DNA of 64,000 nucleotides from Caprella mutica (GCA_947561585.1 CANNZV010001474.1:62001-126000); one strand, 5' to 3'. Counted from the stretch's first letter, positions 1-11,721 are shown. The notes: generated by a model not told the origin, from the letters alone. Translations and numbers: made by a program.

Positions 1-570
1 TTTTTCGAACACAAATATTTTCTGACACAATTGTTTTTAGATACAGTTTTAAACAAATATTCTATAACAAAATTAATATTCGTTAACAAATTTTTTGGGT
101 CTTTCCCATTTGACGACCCCCGCCAGATTTAATTTAAATTAATTTTATGTATGTATTTTTGTCCATAGAATCCGAAAATCAAAACCGTTTTTTGTATAAA
201 CTAATAGTTTTTCAGATATGAGGGCTTAAAGTTATTTATTTCCTATGTATTACAGAAGGATTGGGAACTTTGAAAAAACTCGTGTTTTCATTAAAATTAC
301 TCAAACAATATATATTTTTGGCATGAAACTGTAATGTAGTTTGTTGTATCCGCTAGTTTGTTGTACTGCACACTTAATGATTGTTTAATGACTTGGCAGG
401 GGGGTATTGAGGGCGCCACGCCCCCCATTACACATATCAGTATTGAAGTAATAATTTGATAATATCACGGGAACTTGAAATATTTTTGATATATGTATTT
501 AGGGTGGCGTGCCGCCCCCGAGCCCCCCTGCCTGCCAGGTCATTAATCAATCATGAAGTTATAGGCAAAA
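1..570. repeat. left flank of RING array, duplicated at 22,056
   Basis: This noncoding stretch recurs almost base for base at 22,056-22,625, so it belongs to the repeated block even though it is absent before units 2 and 3. No open frame of note is present. It holds the GC-rich inverted repeat at 376-554. The window begins inside the repeat, so its true left edge is not visible. Confidence 0.85.
376..554. repeat. GC-rich inverted repeat (hairpin)
   Basis: Two arms of about 50 bases (376-427 and 501-554) are imperfect reverse complements. Both contain TTAATGAC, a GGCAGGGGGG block and a GCCACGCC/GGCGTGCC core, separated by about 73 AT-rich bases. The GC-rich arms stand out strongly from the surroundings. 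A second copy lies at 22,431-22,609. It could be a small foldback MITE or a terminal hairpin of a larger mobile element. Confidence 0.75.
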
Positions 571-1047
571 AACCTAATCATAATGATTAAAATTGATTTA
601 GTTATTACACAAAAAGCATACTATTTACGTATCAATTAATGCAATTTAAAATTTTCTGGTCATTAGAACATTTTATTTATAACCATAGATTTTATTTATC
701 CGGTGGCCCAAGTACTAAGTTGTTATTCTTTCCATTAGGACATTAAGTTTATTATATCACTTATACCACAGATCACAGAAAGTAAGGGATGAACATCACG
801 CATGTGATGTTATTGGAAAGATTAGATTTTATTTTTGGGTGAATTAAGTAAAGAAATGAATAATATAAATATATAAAATGTTACTACAGGGGAATTAAAT
901 TTTGATTATATTGTTTCTACAACTGAACTTCCTTATATAAAATATGTTACCGTGAGTTTCAATAATTTTTCATTTAGTACCAAATTTGATAATTAATAAT
1001 AGAGTGGGATAAATTAATACAAAGTAGGTATTTTGTTATTGAAGTTT

Positions 1048-2022
1048 CTATTCAGGAATTAAAGACAGAAGGTTTTTGTATCCAGTGGCCCGAATGCATT
1101 CAGCAGAAACTCTTCGGCAAGTAGGACAACTAAAATCATACATGTTTCCGAACCATCTTTCGAGGCATTTCGCACTGAAGACATGTTTGCAGCTGGATAG
1201 AATGATCATCAAGTTTTTGGGAACGTTTCTATTTAAGAAGGCACTACATAATGTAACTGATCGTCTTCAAAGTTTGCAAGAGACTTTCTTTTCGACATTA
1301 TCTTGGCTGAGGTCATGTTTATAATCTTTAAAGAAAGAGCCATGGAATCTAATGTCCTGGGCAGTACAATTCCAATGATCGAATCCTATTGCCTTTTTCA
1401 GTATCACAGTATTGATGTCCTCCCATTCAAATTCATAGAATGAATATTGATTAGGAATTTGTTCAAAAAAGGGAGATCTTGCGTTTACTCGTTCTTGTAG
1501 AATTGTGTTGCAGAAGGAGTGTAGTTTTTGAAGAGTTAAAATGATACTATAGGTTGTGTATTCAAATTGACAGCTTTTTATATGTTCCATGTGGTCTTCA
1601 TATGTTCCGCAGTAGTTTCTACAGTAGAAATTCTCCTCAAGCAAAGTCATAATACCTTTAAGAACTGAATTGAAACTATGAATATTATTAGTTTCTAAAG
1701 TAAATTCAGGTTCATTGTTCATTACATCATAAGTGAAGTTGGAGGTATGTATTCCTTTTAGTAAGCGAAAAGTCTCGCGGGTCAATTTTACTAATTCGCG
1801 TTCGTTGGGGGATTGGGCTTCTGCGCGCAGGTTTATTTCTCCCATCACGTGCTTGATGGAAATAAGAAAAAGCAGAGAGAGAGTATTATCTTGATAGTAG
1901 ACGACGCAATTTTGATGGTGCTTGAGTCTTTTTAGTATTTCCCATGTAGGAATATCGGACAAGTTTTTCATATGATTTGCAAACTCCTCTATTATTTCTT
2001 GGCTTACTTGGTGATCGATCAT
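1048..2022 (-). pseudogene. RING-finger gene copy 1 (degenerate)
   Basis: Reading leftward from the ATG at 2022, a 251-codon frame ends at a TGA (1267-1269). The same frame then continues for 73 codons through a RING-like segment to a TAG at 1048-1050. RING landmarks are present (CKH, CPTCRR), but two zinc-ligand cysteines are changed: the second Cys is Phe and the Cys after CKHVF is Ser. This copy therefore probably cannot fold as a RING. The N-terminal part has a Cys/His cluster (CRNYC, then HMEHIKSC) that might bind zinc. I do not recognise its family. RING proteins are usually E3 ubiquitin ligases, but that role is only inferred here. An AATAAA-type signal lies downstream on the minus strand near 828-833. 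Confidence 0.7.
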
Positions 2023-2040
2023 CTTGTCTAGGTAATCACT

Positions 2041-4396
2041 TATTCACAACTCACGTCTGTTCACTATGGCTGCTTCTTACACAATGGGACGATTTCAACC
2101 GGTCGAGTGATGAGTAGTAGAATGGAACACACATCTAGGGTACCGTGACCATAAAACTGTCCTGTCAGATATTTGTTCAGAGAGCACTGAAAAAAAAAAG
2201 GAACCATTGGCCTCTTGTGGTAATGTTTCAATTAAATGTGGAAAAAATATATCATAATTTGACAGTATATAAATTTATACAATACTAATATATACAATAT
2301 ATTTGAAGAAATTGAAATAAAGTTTTACATACAAACGAGTTTTTTCTAGATATATTTGTCGGACAAAATATATCATTGATATATGTATATTGTGATTAAA
2401 TAAAAATAATGATGATTATTTTACTTTATCATCCAAAACGTAATAATGTTTATAATTTAAGTGAATATCACATTTAAGGTTAAAGGTAAGATGTTTCAAT
2501 TTTAACTTGTTCTATTTTGTTAAATAAATTTTACCTATGGATACAACAATTGTTGAATTAATTAACAAAGTACAAATACAAATATTATTATAAGAAAAAG
2601 ATATCTCTTGGTAATTGAGCTTGACCTTTTACTATGAATGGAAATATATAATTATGATAGAAAAGAATAGGTTAAAACAGGATACAGTAACATAAAAGGT
2701 ATGGTATCTACCAGAAGACGCAAAAATAGGACGTCACACTTTTAGTTTGTGACCAGCGGCTCGTAATATCTTGTATTTGCATGCTAAGTAGGGGGAGGTT
2801 AGGGTGCGGGTAAAATCAAACATTTGTTACTATGTGTTTTAATCTAAATAACACTTATTAAAAAAAGGAAATTTAATTTATTTTGAAAAAGCGCCATCTA
2901 GTGATAAATAGCTCAAGCTTTGCACGAGTCAATGACGCCATCTAGTTGTTTTTCCATAAACGTTGTGCAAAAAACTTTTCTATTCATACGAGTAATTTAT
3001 TAATTATAATTCTATAATAACTTTATTTAGTTTTATAAATTTAGTTATTTATAGCTTATTTCCAAAGATAAACAGACATTCTATAAAGTTATAAAAGTTC
3101 GTGAAGATTGTTCTGGAACGTTCTGGAAATAATGTAAGCAACGCCATCTAATATATGTTCGCTTAAACTTAGGTTGACTAATGAAAACTCTATTTTCTCT
3201 TAAAAGACAATGATTTGAGCTGAACTATTTCATATGCGTTACTAATCAATGTCTATTTATCCTATTATGATGAAATATTTGTTATGAAAATTAGACGCAC
3301 CCCCTTCATATCGATAGGTAAAAAGTTAATTCATTAGTGTTTCGTGTGAAAAATATTAAAAATAGCAATTATAGATAAGAATATAGATATAGTTCGGGTG
3401 TGTTTATATAGTTTGTTTATTTTACTTATCTATAAGAAATAAGGTCTTAAACATTGTAGTGAGCGACCTCTGGTGGCGAATTTGTGTGAAAAAAGTGTGG
3501 TGTCAACTAGTCATTACGCTCTGTCATTGCCGGTTCGAAATTAGTCTGAATGGTGTGTTTTGGAACAATCTTTTATTGAACACATTCAGTGAACTCATTT
3601 TCAATTGGTTCAATAATGTGTATAGTTTATTTGAGAGTTTATATGGAAGTTTATTTTTTCTTATAAATTTGATAGTTTATTCTATTGTATATTTGTTCTA
3701 TTAAATTTGATAGTTTATTCAATTGTTTAATTGTTCTTTTGAATTTGATAGTTTCATTAAAAGTTATTGGTTGATAAGGATGCTTATTCTCCAGTATTTT
3801 AATCCCTCTTTGTGGCTAGTAATTTGTACCGAATATTCTATAATAGCTAACTGCCGTCGTCTTTGATCTACGTATGGTACTCTTTCGGTAACTCTTGTTC
3901 AGAAGAGGATACTCAAGTGACGAAATCGGTAGTACAAAGAACTCTCGTCTAAGAGATTATTGGACGGAGTTATACTTTTGTGTCTCTACGTACAGTTCAA
4001 TTAATATTTAACTGAAATTTATTGTCTTCTAGATTATCAAATAGGGATATATTTTGTTGTGCATTTAAAGTTAATTGATGTAAGAATTATCATATTTTGA
4101 ATGGCCATTCTTTAATGTTTATTGTTTACTATTTAGAAATAAAACTGAGTTCATGTCATTCTTTAATATTTCCCTCTTGCATCTTGTTGTCTTTTCACGT
4201 ACCAGTACCTTGTGAGAGAAAAGTAATGAACTCTAAGGCATAGTAATTATCCTATAGTATCTAACTACAATATAGCATTACCTACAAGCCTAAACCGACA
4301 GTTCAGAGTGCAGTTAGGGTGGAAATTTCCATTGGATTAATTAACCTAACATTATGTAACTCACTCTGGACTTTGGAAGATTGATTTAAGATGTTT
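2041..4396. other. noncoding body of unit 1 (also 6,541-8,896)
   Basis: About 2.35 kb lies upstream of the RING-type gene and before the satellite. Unit 2 repeats it with only scattered single-base differences. I find no convincing gene. An 81-codon open stretch at 3,459-3,704 begins at a non-ATG codon, is conserved only because the whole unit is conserved, and resembles nothing. Any promoter of the minus-strand gene should lie in the first few hundred bases (2,030-2,300), but I see no decisive element. Confidence 0.6.
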
Positions 4397-5036
4397 AACA
4401 TGTGAATAACAATATATGGTGATTTACCTGAACGTATATTATATGGTTTACAATAATTAAGTTCAAATGTCCAAATCTGTCCAACATTTCCTAATCACAG
4501 TTATACAACTTTTATTGGTTCTTAGACCAAAATATGCAATAAAGTTTTATATGTGGAACATGTAAATAACAATATATGGTGATTTACCTGAACGTATATT
4601 ATATGGTTTACAATAATTAAGTTCAAATGTCCAAATCTGTCCAACATTTCCTAATCACAGTTCTACAACTTTTATTGGTTCTTAGACCAAAATATGCAAT
4701 AAAGTTTTATATGTGGAACATGTAAATAACAATATATGGTGATTTACCTGAACGTATATTATATGGTTTACAATAATTAGGTTCAAATGTCCAAATCTGT
4801 CCAACATTTCCTAATCACAGTTATACAACTTTTATTGGTTCTTAGACCAAAATATGCAATAAAGTTTTATATGTGGAACATGTAAATAACAATATATGGT
4901 GATTTACCTGAACGTATATTATATGGTTTACAATAATTAAGTTCAAATGTCCAAATCTGTCCAACTTTTCCTAATCACAGTTCTACAACTTTTATTGGTT
5001 CTTAGACCAAAATATGCATTAAAGTTATATATGTGG
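4397..5036. repeat. 160-bp satellite, four copies (unit 1)
   Basis: Four head-to-tail copies start at 4,397, 4,557, 4,717 and 4,877. Each begins AACATGT(A/G)AATAACAAT and ends near AAAGTTTTATATGTGG. Copies alternate between CAGTTATACAAC and CAGTTCTACAAC, which suggests they duplicated as a 320-bp dimer. The array sits exactly at the junction between 4.5-kb units. Confidence 0.95.
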
Positions 5037-5548
5037 ATATACTACTATTATTGATACAATTATAGTTAAAATACCGAATCATAATGATTAAAATTGAACT
5101 AGTTATTACACAAAAAGCATACTATTTACGTAGCAATTAATGCAATTTGAAATTTTCTGGTCATTAGAACATTTTATTTATAACCATAGATTTTTTTTAT
5201 CCGGTGGCCCAAGAACTAAATTGTTTATCTCTGCATTAGGACAATAAGTTCATTGTATCACTTATACCACAGATCACAGAAAGTAAGGGATGAACATTAC
5301 GCATGTGATGTTATTGGAAAGATTTTATTTTATTTTTAGGTGAATTAAGTAAAGAAATGAATAATATAAATATATAAAATGTTACTACAGGGGAATTAAA
5401 TTTTGATTATATTGTTTCTACAACTGAATTTCTTAATATAAAATAGGTTACCGTGAGTTTCAATAATTTTTCATTTAGTACCAAATTTGATAGTGAATAG
5501 TAGAGTGGGATAAAATAATACAAAGTAGGTATTTTGTTATTGAAGTTT

Positions 5549-5770
5549 CTATTCAGGAATTAAAGACAGAAGGTTTTTGTATCCAGTGGCCCGAATGCAT
5601 TTAGCAGAAACTCTCCGGCAAGTAGGACAACTAATATCATATATGTTTCCGAACCATCTTTCGAAGCATTTCGTACAGAAGACATGTTTGCAGCTGGATA
5701 AAATGATCATCAAGTTTTTGGGAACGTTTTCTTTTAAGCAGGCACTACATAATGTAACTGATTTCTTCAA
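5549..5770 (-). CDS. C3HC4 RING-finger ORF, copy 2
   Basis: The 73-codon segment shows a complete C3HC4 RING pattern: CSAC, a 15-residue loop, C-K-H, VFC-TKC, then CPTC followed by RR. The hydrophobic spacing and the Trp in FERW fit a RING. There is no ATG. The frame is open upstream only to about 5,803 and overlaps the end of the 251-aa ORF in another frame. It is therefore probably the C-terminal domain of a two-part gene separated by a one-base shift, an unseen splice or recoding, rather than an independent gene. RING domains typically recruit E2 ubiquitin-conjugating enzymes; that function is inferred from the family only. Confidence 0.6.
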   Translation of the reverse strand: MKKSVTLCSACLKENVPKNLMIILSSCKHVFCTKCFERWFGNIYDISCPTCRRVSAKCIRATGYKNLLSLIPE

Positions 5771-6522
5771 TGTTTGAAAGAGACTTTCGTTTCGACATTA
5801 TCTTGGCTGAGGTCGTGTTTATAATCTTTAAAGAAAGAGCCATGGAATCTAATGTTCTGGGCAGAACAATTCCAATGATCGAATCCTATCGTCTTTTTCA
5901 GTATTACAGTATTGATGTCCTCCCATTCAAATTCATAGAATGAATATTGATTAGGAATTTGTTCAAAAAAGGGAGATCTTGCGTTTACTCGTTCTTGTAG
6001 AATTGTGTTGCAGAAGGAGTGTAGATTTTGAAGAGTTAAAATGATACTATAGGTTGTGTATTCAAATTGACAGCTTTTTATATGTTCTATGTGGTCTTCA
6101 TATGTTCCGCAGTAGTTTCTACAGTAGAAATTCTCCTCAAGCAAAGTCATAATACCTTTAAGAACTGAATTGAAACTATGAATATTATTAGTTTCTAAAG
6201 TAAATTCAGGTTCATTGTTCATTACATCATAAGTGAAGTTGGAGGTATGTATTCCTTTTAGTAAGCGAAAAGTCTCGCGGGTCAATTTTACTAATTCGCG
6301 TTCGTTGGGGGATTGGGCTTCTGCGCGCAGGTTTATTTCTCCCACCACGTGCTTGATGGAAATAAGAAAAAGCAGAGAGAGAGTATTATCTTGATAGTAG
6401 ACGACGCAATTTTGATGGTGCTTGAGTCTTTTTAGTATTTCCCATGTAGGAATATCGGACAAGTTTTTCATATGATTTGCAAACTCCTCTATTATTTCTT
6501 GGCTTTCTTGGTGATCGATCAT
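5767..6522 (-). CDS. 251-aa ORF upstream of RING, copy 2
   Basis: An ATG at 6522 opens 251 codons, ending in a TGA that overlaps the RING frame. The protein is acidic to neutral, probably largely helical in its first half, and has a Cys/His cluster around residues 133-151 (CRNYC...HIEHIKSC). It has no signal peptide or clear membrane segment. It is nearly identical to copies 1 and 3, with a handful of substitutions including missense changes. I do not recognise the family. Its constant position directly 5' of a RING suggests substrate-binding or oligomerisation for a RING ligase, which is inference only. Confidence 0.6.
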   Translation of the reverse strand: MIDHQESQEIIEEFANHMKNLSDIPTWEILKRLKHHQNCVVYYQDNTLSLLFLISIKHVVGEINLRAEAQSPNERELVKLTRETFRLLKGIHTSNFTYDVMNNEPEFTLETNNIHSFNSVLKGIMTLLEENFYCRNYCGTYEDHIEHIKSCQFEYTTYSIILTLQNLHSFCNTILQERVNARSPFFEQIPNQYSFYEFEWEDINTVILKKTIGFDHWNCSAQNIRFHGSFFKDYKHDLSQDNVETKVSFKH

Positions 6523-8896
6523 CTTGTCTAGGTAATCACTTATTCACAACTCACGTCTGTTCACTATGGCTGCTTCTTACACAATGGGACGATTTCAACC
6601 GGTCGAGTGATGAGTAGTAGAATGGAACACACATCTAGGGTACCGTGACCATAAAACTGTCCTGTCAGATATTTGTTCAGAGAGCACTGAAAAAAATAAG
6701 GAACCATTGGCCTCTTGTGGTAATGTTTCAATTAAATGTGGAAAAAATATATCATAATTTGACAGTATATAAATTTATACAATACTAATATATACAATAT
6801 ATTTGAAGAAATTGAAATAAAGTTTTACATACAAACGTGTTTTTTCTAGATATATTTGTCGGACAAAATATATCATTGATATATGTATATTGTGATTAAA
6901 TAAAAATAATGATGATTATTTTACTTTATCATCCAAAACGTAATAATGTTTATAATTTAAGTGAATATCACATTTAAGGTTAAAGGTAAGATGTTTCAAT
7001 TTTAACTTGTTCTATTTTGTTAGATAAATTTTACCTATGGATACAACAATTGTTGAATTAATTAACAAAGTACAAATACAAATATTATTATAAGAAAAAG
7101 ATATCTCTTGGTAATTGAGCTTGACCTTTTACTATGAATGGAAATATATAATTATGATAGAAAAGAATAGGTTAAAACAGGATACAGTAACATAAAAGGT
7201 ATGGTATCTACCAGAAGACGCAAAAATAGGACGTCACACTTTTAGTTTGTGACCAGCGGCTCGTAATATCTTGTATTTGCATGCTAAGTAGGGGGAGGTT
7301 AGGGTGCGGGTAAAATCAAACATTTGTTACTATGTGTTTTAATCTAAATAACACTTATTAAAAAAAGGAAATTTAATTTATTTTGAAAAAGCGCCATCTA
7401 GTGATAAATAGCTCAAGCTTTGCACGAGTCAATGACGCCATCTAGTTGTTTTTCCATAAACGTTGTGCAAAAAACTTTTCTATTCATACGAGTAATTTAT
7501 TAATTATAATTCTATAATAACTTTATTTAGTTTTATAAATTTAGTTATTTATAGCTTATTTCCAAAGATAAACAGACATTCTATAAAGTTATAAAAGTTC
7601 GTGAAGATTGTTCTGGAACGTTCTGGAAATAACGTAAGCAACGCCATCTAATATATGTTCGCTTAAACTTAGGTTGACTAATGAAAACTCTATTTTCTCT
7701 TAAAAGACAATGATTTGAGCTGAACTATTTCATATGCGTTACTAATCAATGTCTATTTATCCTATTATGATGAAATATTTGTTATGAAAATTAGACGCAC
7801 CCCCTTCATATCGATAGGTAAAAAGTTAATTCATTAGTGTTTCGTGTGAAAAATATTAAAAATAGCAATTATAGATAAGAATATAGATATAGTTCGGGTG
7901 TGTTTATATAGTTTGTTTATTTTACTTATCTATAAGAAATAAGGTCTTAAACATTGTAGTGAGCGACCTCTGGTGGCGAATTTGTGTGAAAAAAGTGTGG
8001 TGTCAACTAGTCATTACGCTCTGTCATTGCCGGTTCGAAATTAGTCTGAATGGTGTGTTTTGGAACAATCTTTTATTGAACACATTCAGTGAACTCATTT
8101 TCAATTGGTTCAATAATGTGTATAGTTTATTTGAGAGTTTATATGGAAGTTTATTTTTTCTTATAAATTTGATAGTTTATTCTATTATATATTTGTTCTA
8201 TTAAATTTGATAGTTTATTCAATTGTTTAATTGTTCTTTTGAATTTGATAGTTTCATTAAAAGTTATTGGTTGATAAGGATGCTTATTCTCCAGTATTTT
8301 AATCCCTCTTTGTGGCTAGTAATTTGTACCGAATATTCTATAATAGCTAACTGCCGTCGTCTTTGATCTACGTATGGTACTCTTTCGGTAACTCTTGTTC
8401 AGAAGAGGATACTCAAGTGACGAAATCGGTAGTACAAAGAACTCTCGTCTAAGAGATTATTGGACAGAGTTATACTTTTGTGTCTCAACGTACAGTTCAA
8501 TTAATATTTAACTGAAATTTATTGTCTTCTAGATTATCAAATAGGGATATATTTTGTTGTGCATTTAAAGTTAATTGATGTAGGAATTATCATATTTTGA
8601 ATGGCCATTCTTTAATGTTTATTGTTTACTATTTAGAAATAAAACTGAGTTCATGTCATTCTTTAATATTTCCCTCTTGCATCTTATTGTCTTTTCACGT
8701 ACCAGTACCTTGTGAGAGAAAAGTAATGAACTCTAAGGCATAGTAATTATCCTATAGTATCTAACTACAATATAGCATTACCTACAAGCCTAAACCGACA
8801 GTTCAGAGTGCAGTTAGGGTGGAAATTTCCATTGGATTAATTAACCTAACATTATGTAACTCACTCTGGACTTTGGAAGATTGATTTAAGATGTTT

Positions 8897-9536
8897 AACA
8901 TGTAAATAACAATATATGGTGATTTACCTGAACGTATATTATATGGTTTACAATAATTAAGTTCGAATGTCCAAATCTGTCCAACATTTCCTAATCACAG
9001 TTATACAACTTTTATTGGTTCTTAGACCAAAATATGCAATAAAGTTTTATATGTGGAACATGTAAATAACAATATATGGTGATGTACCTGAACCTATATT
9101 ATATGGTTTACAATAATTAAGTTCAAATGTCCAAATCTGTCCAACATTTCCTAATCACAGTTCTACAACTTTTATTGGTTCTTAGACCAAAATATGCAAT
9201 AAAGTTTTATATGTGGAACATGTAAATAACAATATATGGTGATTTACCTGAACGTATATTATATGGTTTACAATAATTAGGTTCAAATGTCCAAATCTGT
9301 CCAACATTTCCTATTCACAGTTATACAACTTTTATTGGTTCTTAGACCAAAATATGCAATAAAGTTTTATATGTGGAACATGTAAATAACAATATATGGT
9401 GATTTACCTGAACGTATATTATATGGTTTACAATAATTAAGTTCAAATGTCCAAATCTGTCCAACTTTTCCTAATCACAGTTCTACAACTTTTATTGGTT
9501 CTTAGACCAAAATATGCATTAAAGTTATATATGTGG
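8897..9536. repeat. 160-bp satellite, four copies (unit 2)
   Basis: This is the exact counterpart of 4,397-5,036 at +4,500, again with four copies and the same alternating variants. Copy number is unchanged between units, so the satellite was already four copies long before the 4.5-kb duplication. Confidence 0.95.
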
Positions 9537-10048
9537 ATATACTACTATTATTGATACAATTATAGTTAAAATACCGAATCATAATGATTAAAATTGAACT
9601 AGTTATTACACAAAAAGCATACTATTTACGTAGCAATTAATGCAATTTGAAATTTTCTGGTCATTAGAACATTTTATTTATAACCATAGATTTTTTTTAT
9701 CCGGTGGCCCAAGAACTAAATTGTTTATCTCTGCATTAGGACAATAAGTTCATTGTAGCACTTATACCACAGATCACAGAAAGTAAGGGATGAACATTAC
9801 GCATGTGATGTTATTGGAAAGATTTTATTTTATTTTTGGGTGAATTAAGTAAAGAAATGAATAATATAAATATATAAAATGTTACTACAGGGGAATTAAA
9901 TTTTGATTATATTGTTTCTACAACTGAATTTCTTAATATAAAATAGGTTACCGTGAGTTTCAATAATTTTTCATTTAGTACCAAATTTGATAGTGAATAG
10001 TAGAGTGGGATAAAATAATACAAAGTAGGTATTTTGTTATTGAAGTTT

Positions 10049-10270
10049 CTATTCAGGAATTAAAGACAGAAGGTTTTTGTATCCAGTGGCCCGAATGCAT
10101 TTAGCAGAAACTCTCCGGCAAGTAGGACAACTAATATCATATATGTTTCCGAACCATCTTTCGAAGCATTTCGTACAGAAGACATGTTTGCAGCTGGATA
10201 AAATGATCATCAAGTTTTTGGGAACGTTTTCTTTTAAGCAGGCACTACATAATGTAACTGATTTCTTCAA
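10049..10270 (-). CDS. C3HC4 RING-finger ORF, copy 3
   Basis: Identical in translation to the copy at 5,549-5,770, with all eight RING ligands retained. The same frame relation to the preceding 251-aa ORF is found here. No ATG start is present in the RING frame. Confidence 0.6.
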   Translation of the reverse strand: MKKSVTLCSACLKENVPKNLMIILSSCKHVFCTKCFERWFGNIYDISCPTCRRVSAKCIRATGYKNLLSLIPE

Positions 10271-11022
10271 TGTTTGAAAGAGACTTTCGTTTCGACATTA
10301 TCTTGGCTGAGGTCGTGTTTATAATCTTTAAAGAAAGAGCCATGGAATCTAATGTTCTGGGCAGAACAATTCCAATGATCGAATCCTATCGTCTTTTTCA
10401 GTATTACAGTATTGATGTCCTCCCATTCAAATTCATAGAATGAATATTGATTAGGAATTTGTTCAAAAAAGGGAGATCTTGCGTTTACTCGTTCTTGTAG
10501 AATTGTGTTGCAGAAGGAGTGTAGATTTTGAAGAGTTAAAATGATACTATAGGTTGTGTATTCAAATTGACAGCTTTTTATATGTTCTATGTGGTCTTCA
10601 TATGTTCCGCAGTAGTTTCTACAGTAGAAATTCTCCTCAAGCAAAGTCATAATACCTTTAAGAACTGAATTGAAACTATGAATATTATTAGTTTCTAAAG
10701 TAAATTCAGGTTCATTGTTCATTACATCATAAGTGAAGTTGGAGGTATGTATTCCTTTTAGTAAGCGAAAAGTCTCGCGGGTCAATTTTACTAATTCGCG
10801 TTCGTTGGGGGATTGGGCTTCTGCGCGCAGGTTTATTTCTCCCACCACGTGCTTGATGGAAATAAGAAAAAGCAGAGAGAGAGTATTATCTTGATAGTAG
10901 ACGACGCAATTTTGATGGTGCTTGAGTCTTTTTAGTATTTCCCATGTAGGAATATCGGACAAGTTTTTCATATGATTTGCAAACTCCTCTATTATTTCTT
11001 GGCTTTCTTGGTGATCGATCAT
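10267..11022 (-). CDS. 251-aa ORF upstream of RING, copy 3
   Basis: Identical in translation to the ORF at 5,767-6,522. Identity of two adjacent copies over 251 codons, while copy 1 differs, shows either recent duplication or continuing homogenisation. Function unknown. Confidence 0.6.
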   Translation of the reverse strand: MIDHQESQEIIEEFANHMKNLSDIPTWEILKRLKHHQNCVVYYQDNTLSLLFLISIKHVVGEINLRAEAQSPNERELVKLTRETFRLLKGIHTSNFTYDVMNNEPEFTLETNNIHSFNSVLKGIMTLLEENFYCRNYCGTYEDHIEHIKSCQFEYTTYSIILTLQNLHSFCNTILQERVNARSPFFEQIPNQYSFYEFEWEDINTVILKKTIGFDHWNCSAQNIRFHGSFFKDYKHDLSQDNVETKVSFKH

Positions 11023-11721
11023 CTTGTCTAGGTAATCACTTATTCACAACTCACGTCTGTTCACTATGGCTGCTTCTTACACAATGGAACGATTTCAACC
11101 GGTCGAGTGATGAGTAGTAGAATGGAACACACATCTAGGGTACCGTGACCATAAAACTGTCCTGTCAGATATTTGTTCAGCGAGTACTGAAAAAAATAAG
11201 GAACCATTGGCCTTTTGTGGTAAGTTTTCAATTAATTGTGAAAAATGTATCATAATTTGACAATATATAAATATATACAATATTAATGTATACAATAAAT
11301 TTGAAGAAATTGAAATAAAGTTTTACATACAAACGAGTTTTTAAGATATATTATTCGGACAAAATATATAATTGATATATATATTGTGATTAAGTGAAAA
11401 TAGTGATAATTGTTTTACTTATATCATACAAAACGTGATTACGTTCATAGTTTGTTGTATCATACAAAACGTGATTACGTTCAAGTGAATATCACATTTA
11501 AGGTTAAAGATGAGATGTTTCAATTTTATCTTGAACTATTTTGTTAAATAAATTTTATCTATTGATACAACAATTGATGAATTAAGTAACGAAGTAGAAA
11601 AACAAATATTATTATAAGAAAAAGACATGTCTTGGTAATTGAGCTCCCTGGTGAAGCGGAAGGGAAACCTTAAACAATGCGTTGTTTGTAAAAAGCTTTA
11701 CGTCAACCTGCCCAATTCATA

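Larger units (their letters stand above)
571..5070. repeat. 4,500-bp tandem unit 1
   Basis: From about 575 the sequence repeats at +4,500 and again at +9,000. The unit holds a minus-strand gene (251-aa ORF plus RING), about 2.3 kb of noncoding AT-rich DNA, and a 4 x 160-bp satellite at its right end. Divergence from unit 2 is clear in 575-1,420 and very low after about 1,430, so the two units differ in a patchwork way. Confidence 0.92.
5071..9570. repeat. 4,500-bp tandem unit 2
   Basis: This is a full unit, nearly identical to unit 3 over their shared part and to unit 1 beyond about 5,930. It has the same order: minus-strand RING and 251-aa ORFs, noncoding body, 160-bp satellite at 8,897-9,536. 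It carries the version of the gene with intact RING cysteines. Confidence 0.93.
9571..11647. repeat. 4,500-bp tandem unit 3 (truncated)
   Basis: Nearly identical to unit 2 until about 11,160. After that it has more substitutions and small indels (including an imperfect duplication near 11,425-11,480), and homology ends near 11,647. The older, more diverged right part against a fresh left part suggests that the left portion was renewed by recombination or conversion with its neighbour. Confidence 0.85.

Noticed and set aside
1076..1324. Plus-strand ORF opposite the RING segment (also 5,577, 10,077, 23,131)
   Set aside because: It is the antisense shadow of the RING domain; the minus-strand reading has the zinc-ligand pattern.
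3459..3704. 81-codon hydrophobic ORF repeated at 7,959-8,204
   Set aside because: It starts at a non-ATG codon and is repeated only because the whole 4.5-kb unit is; there is no domain and the composition is background-like.
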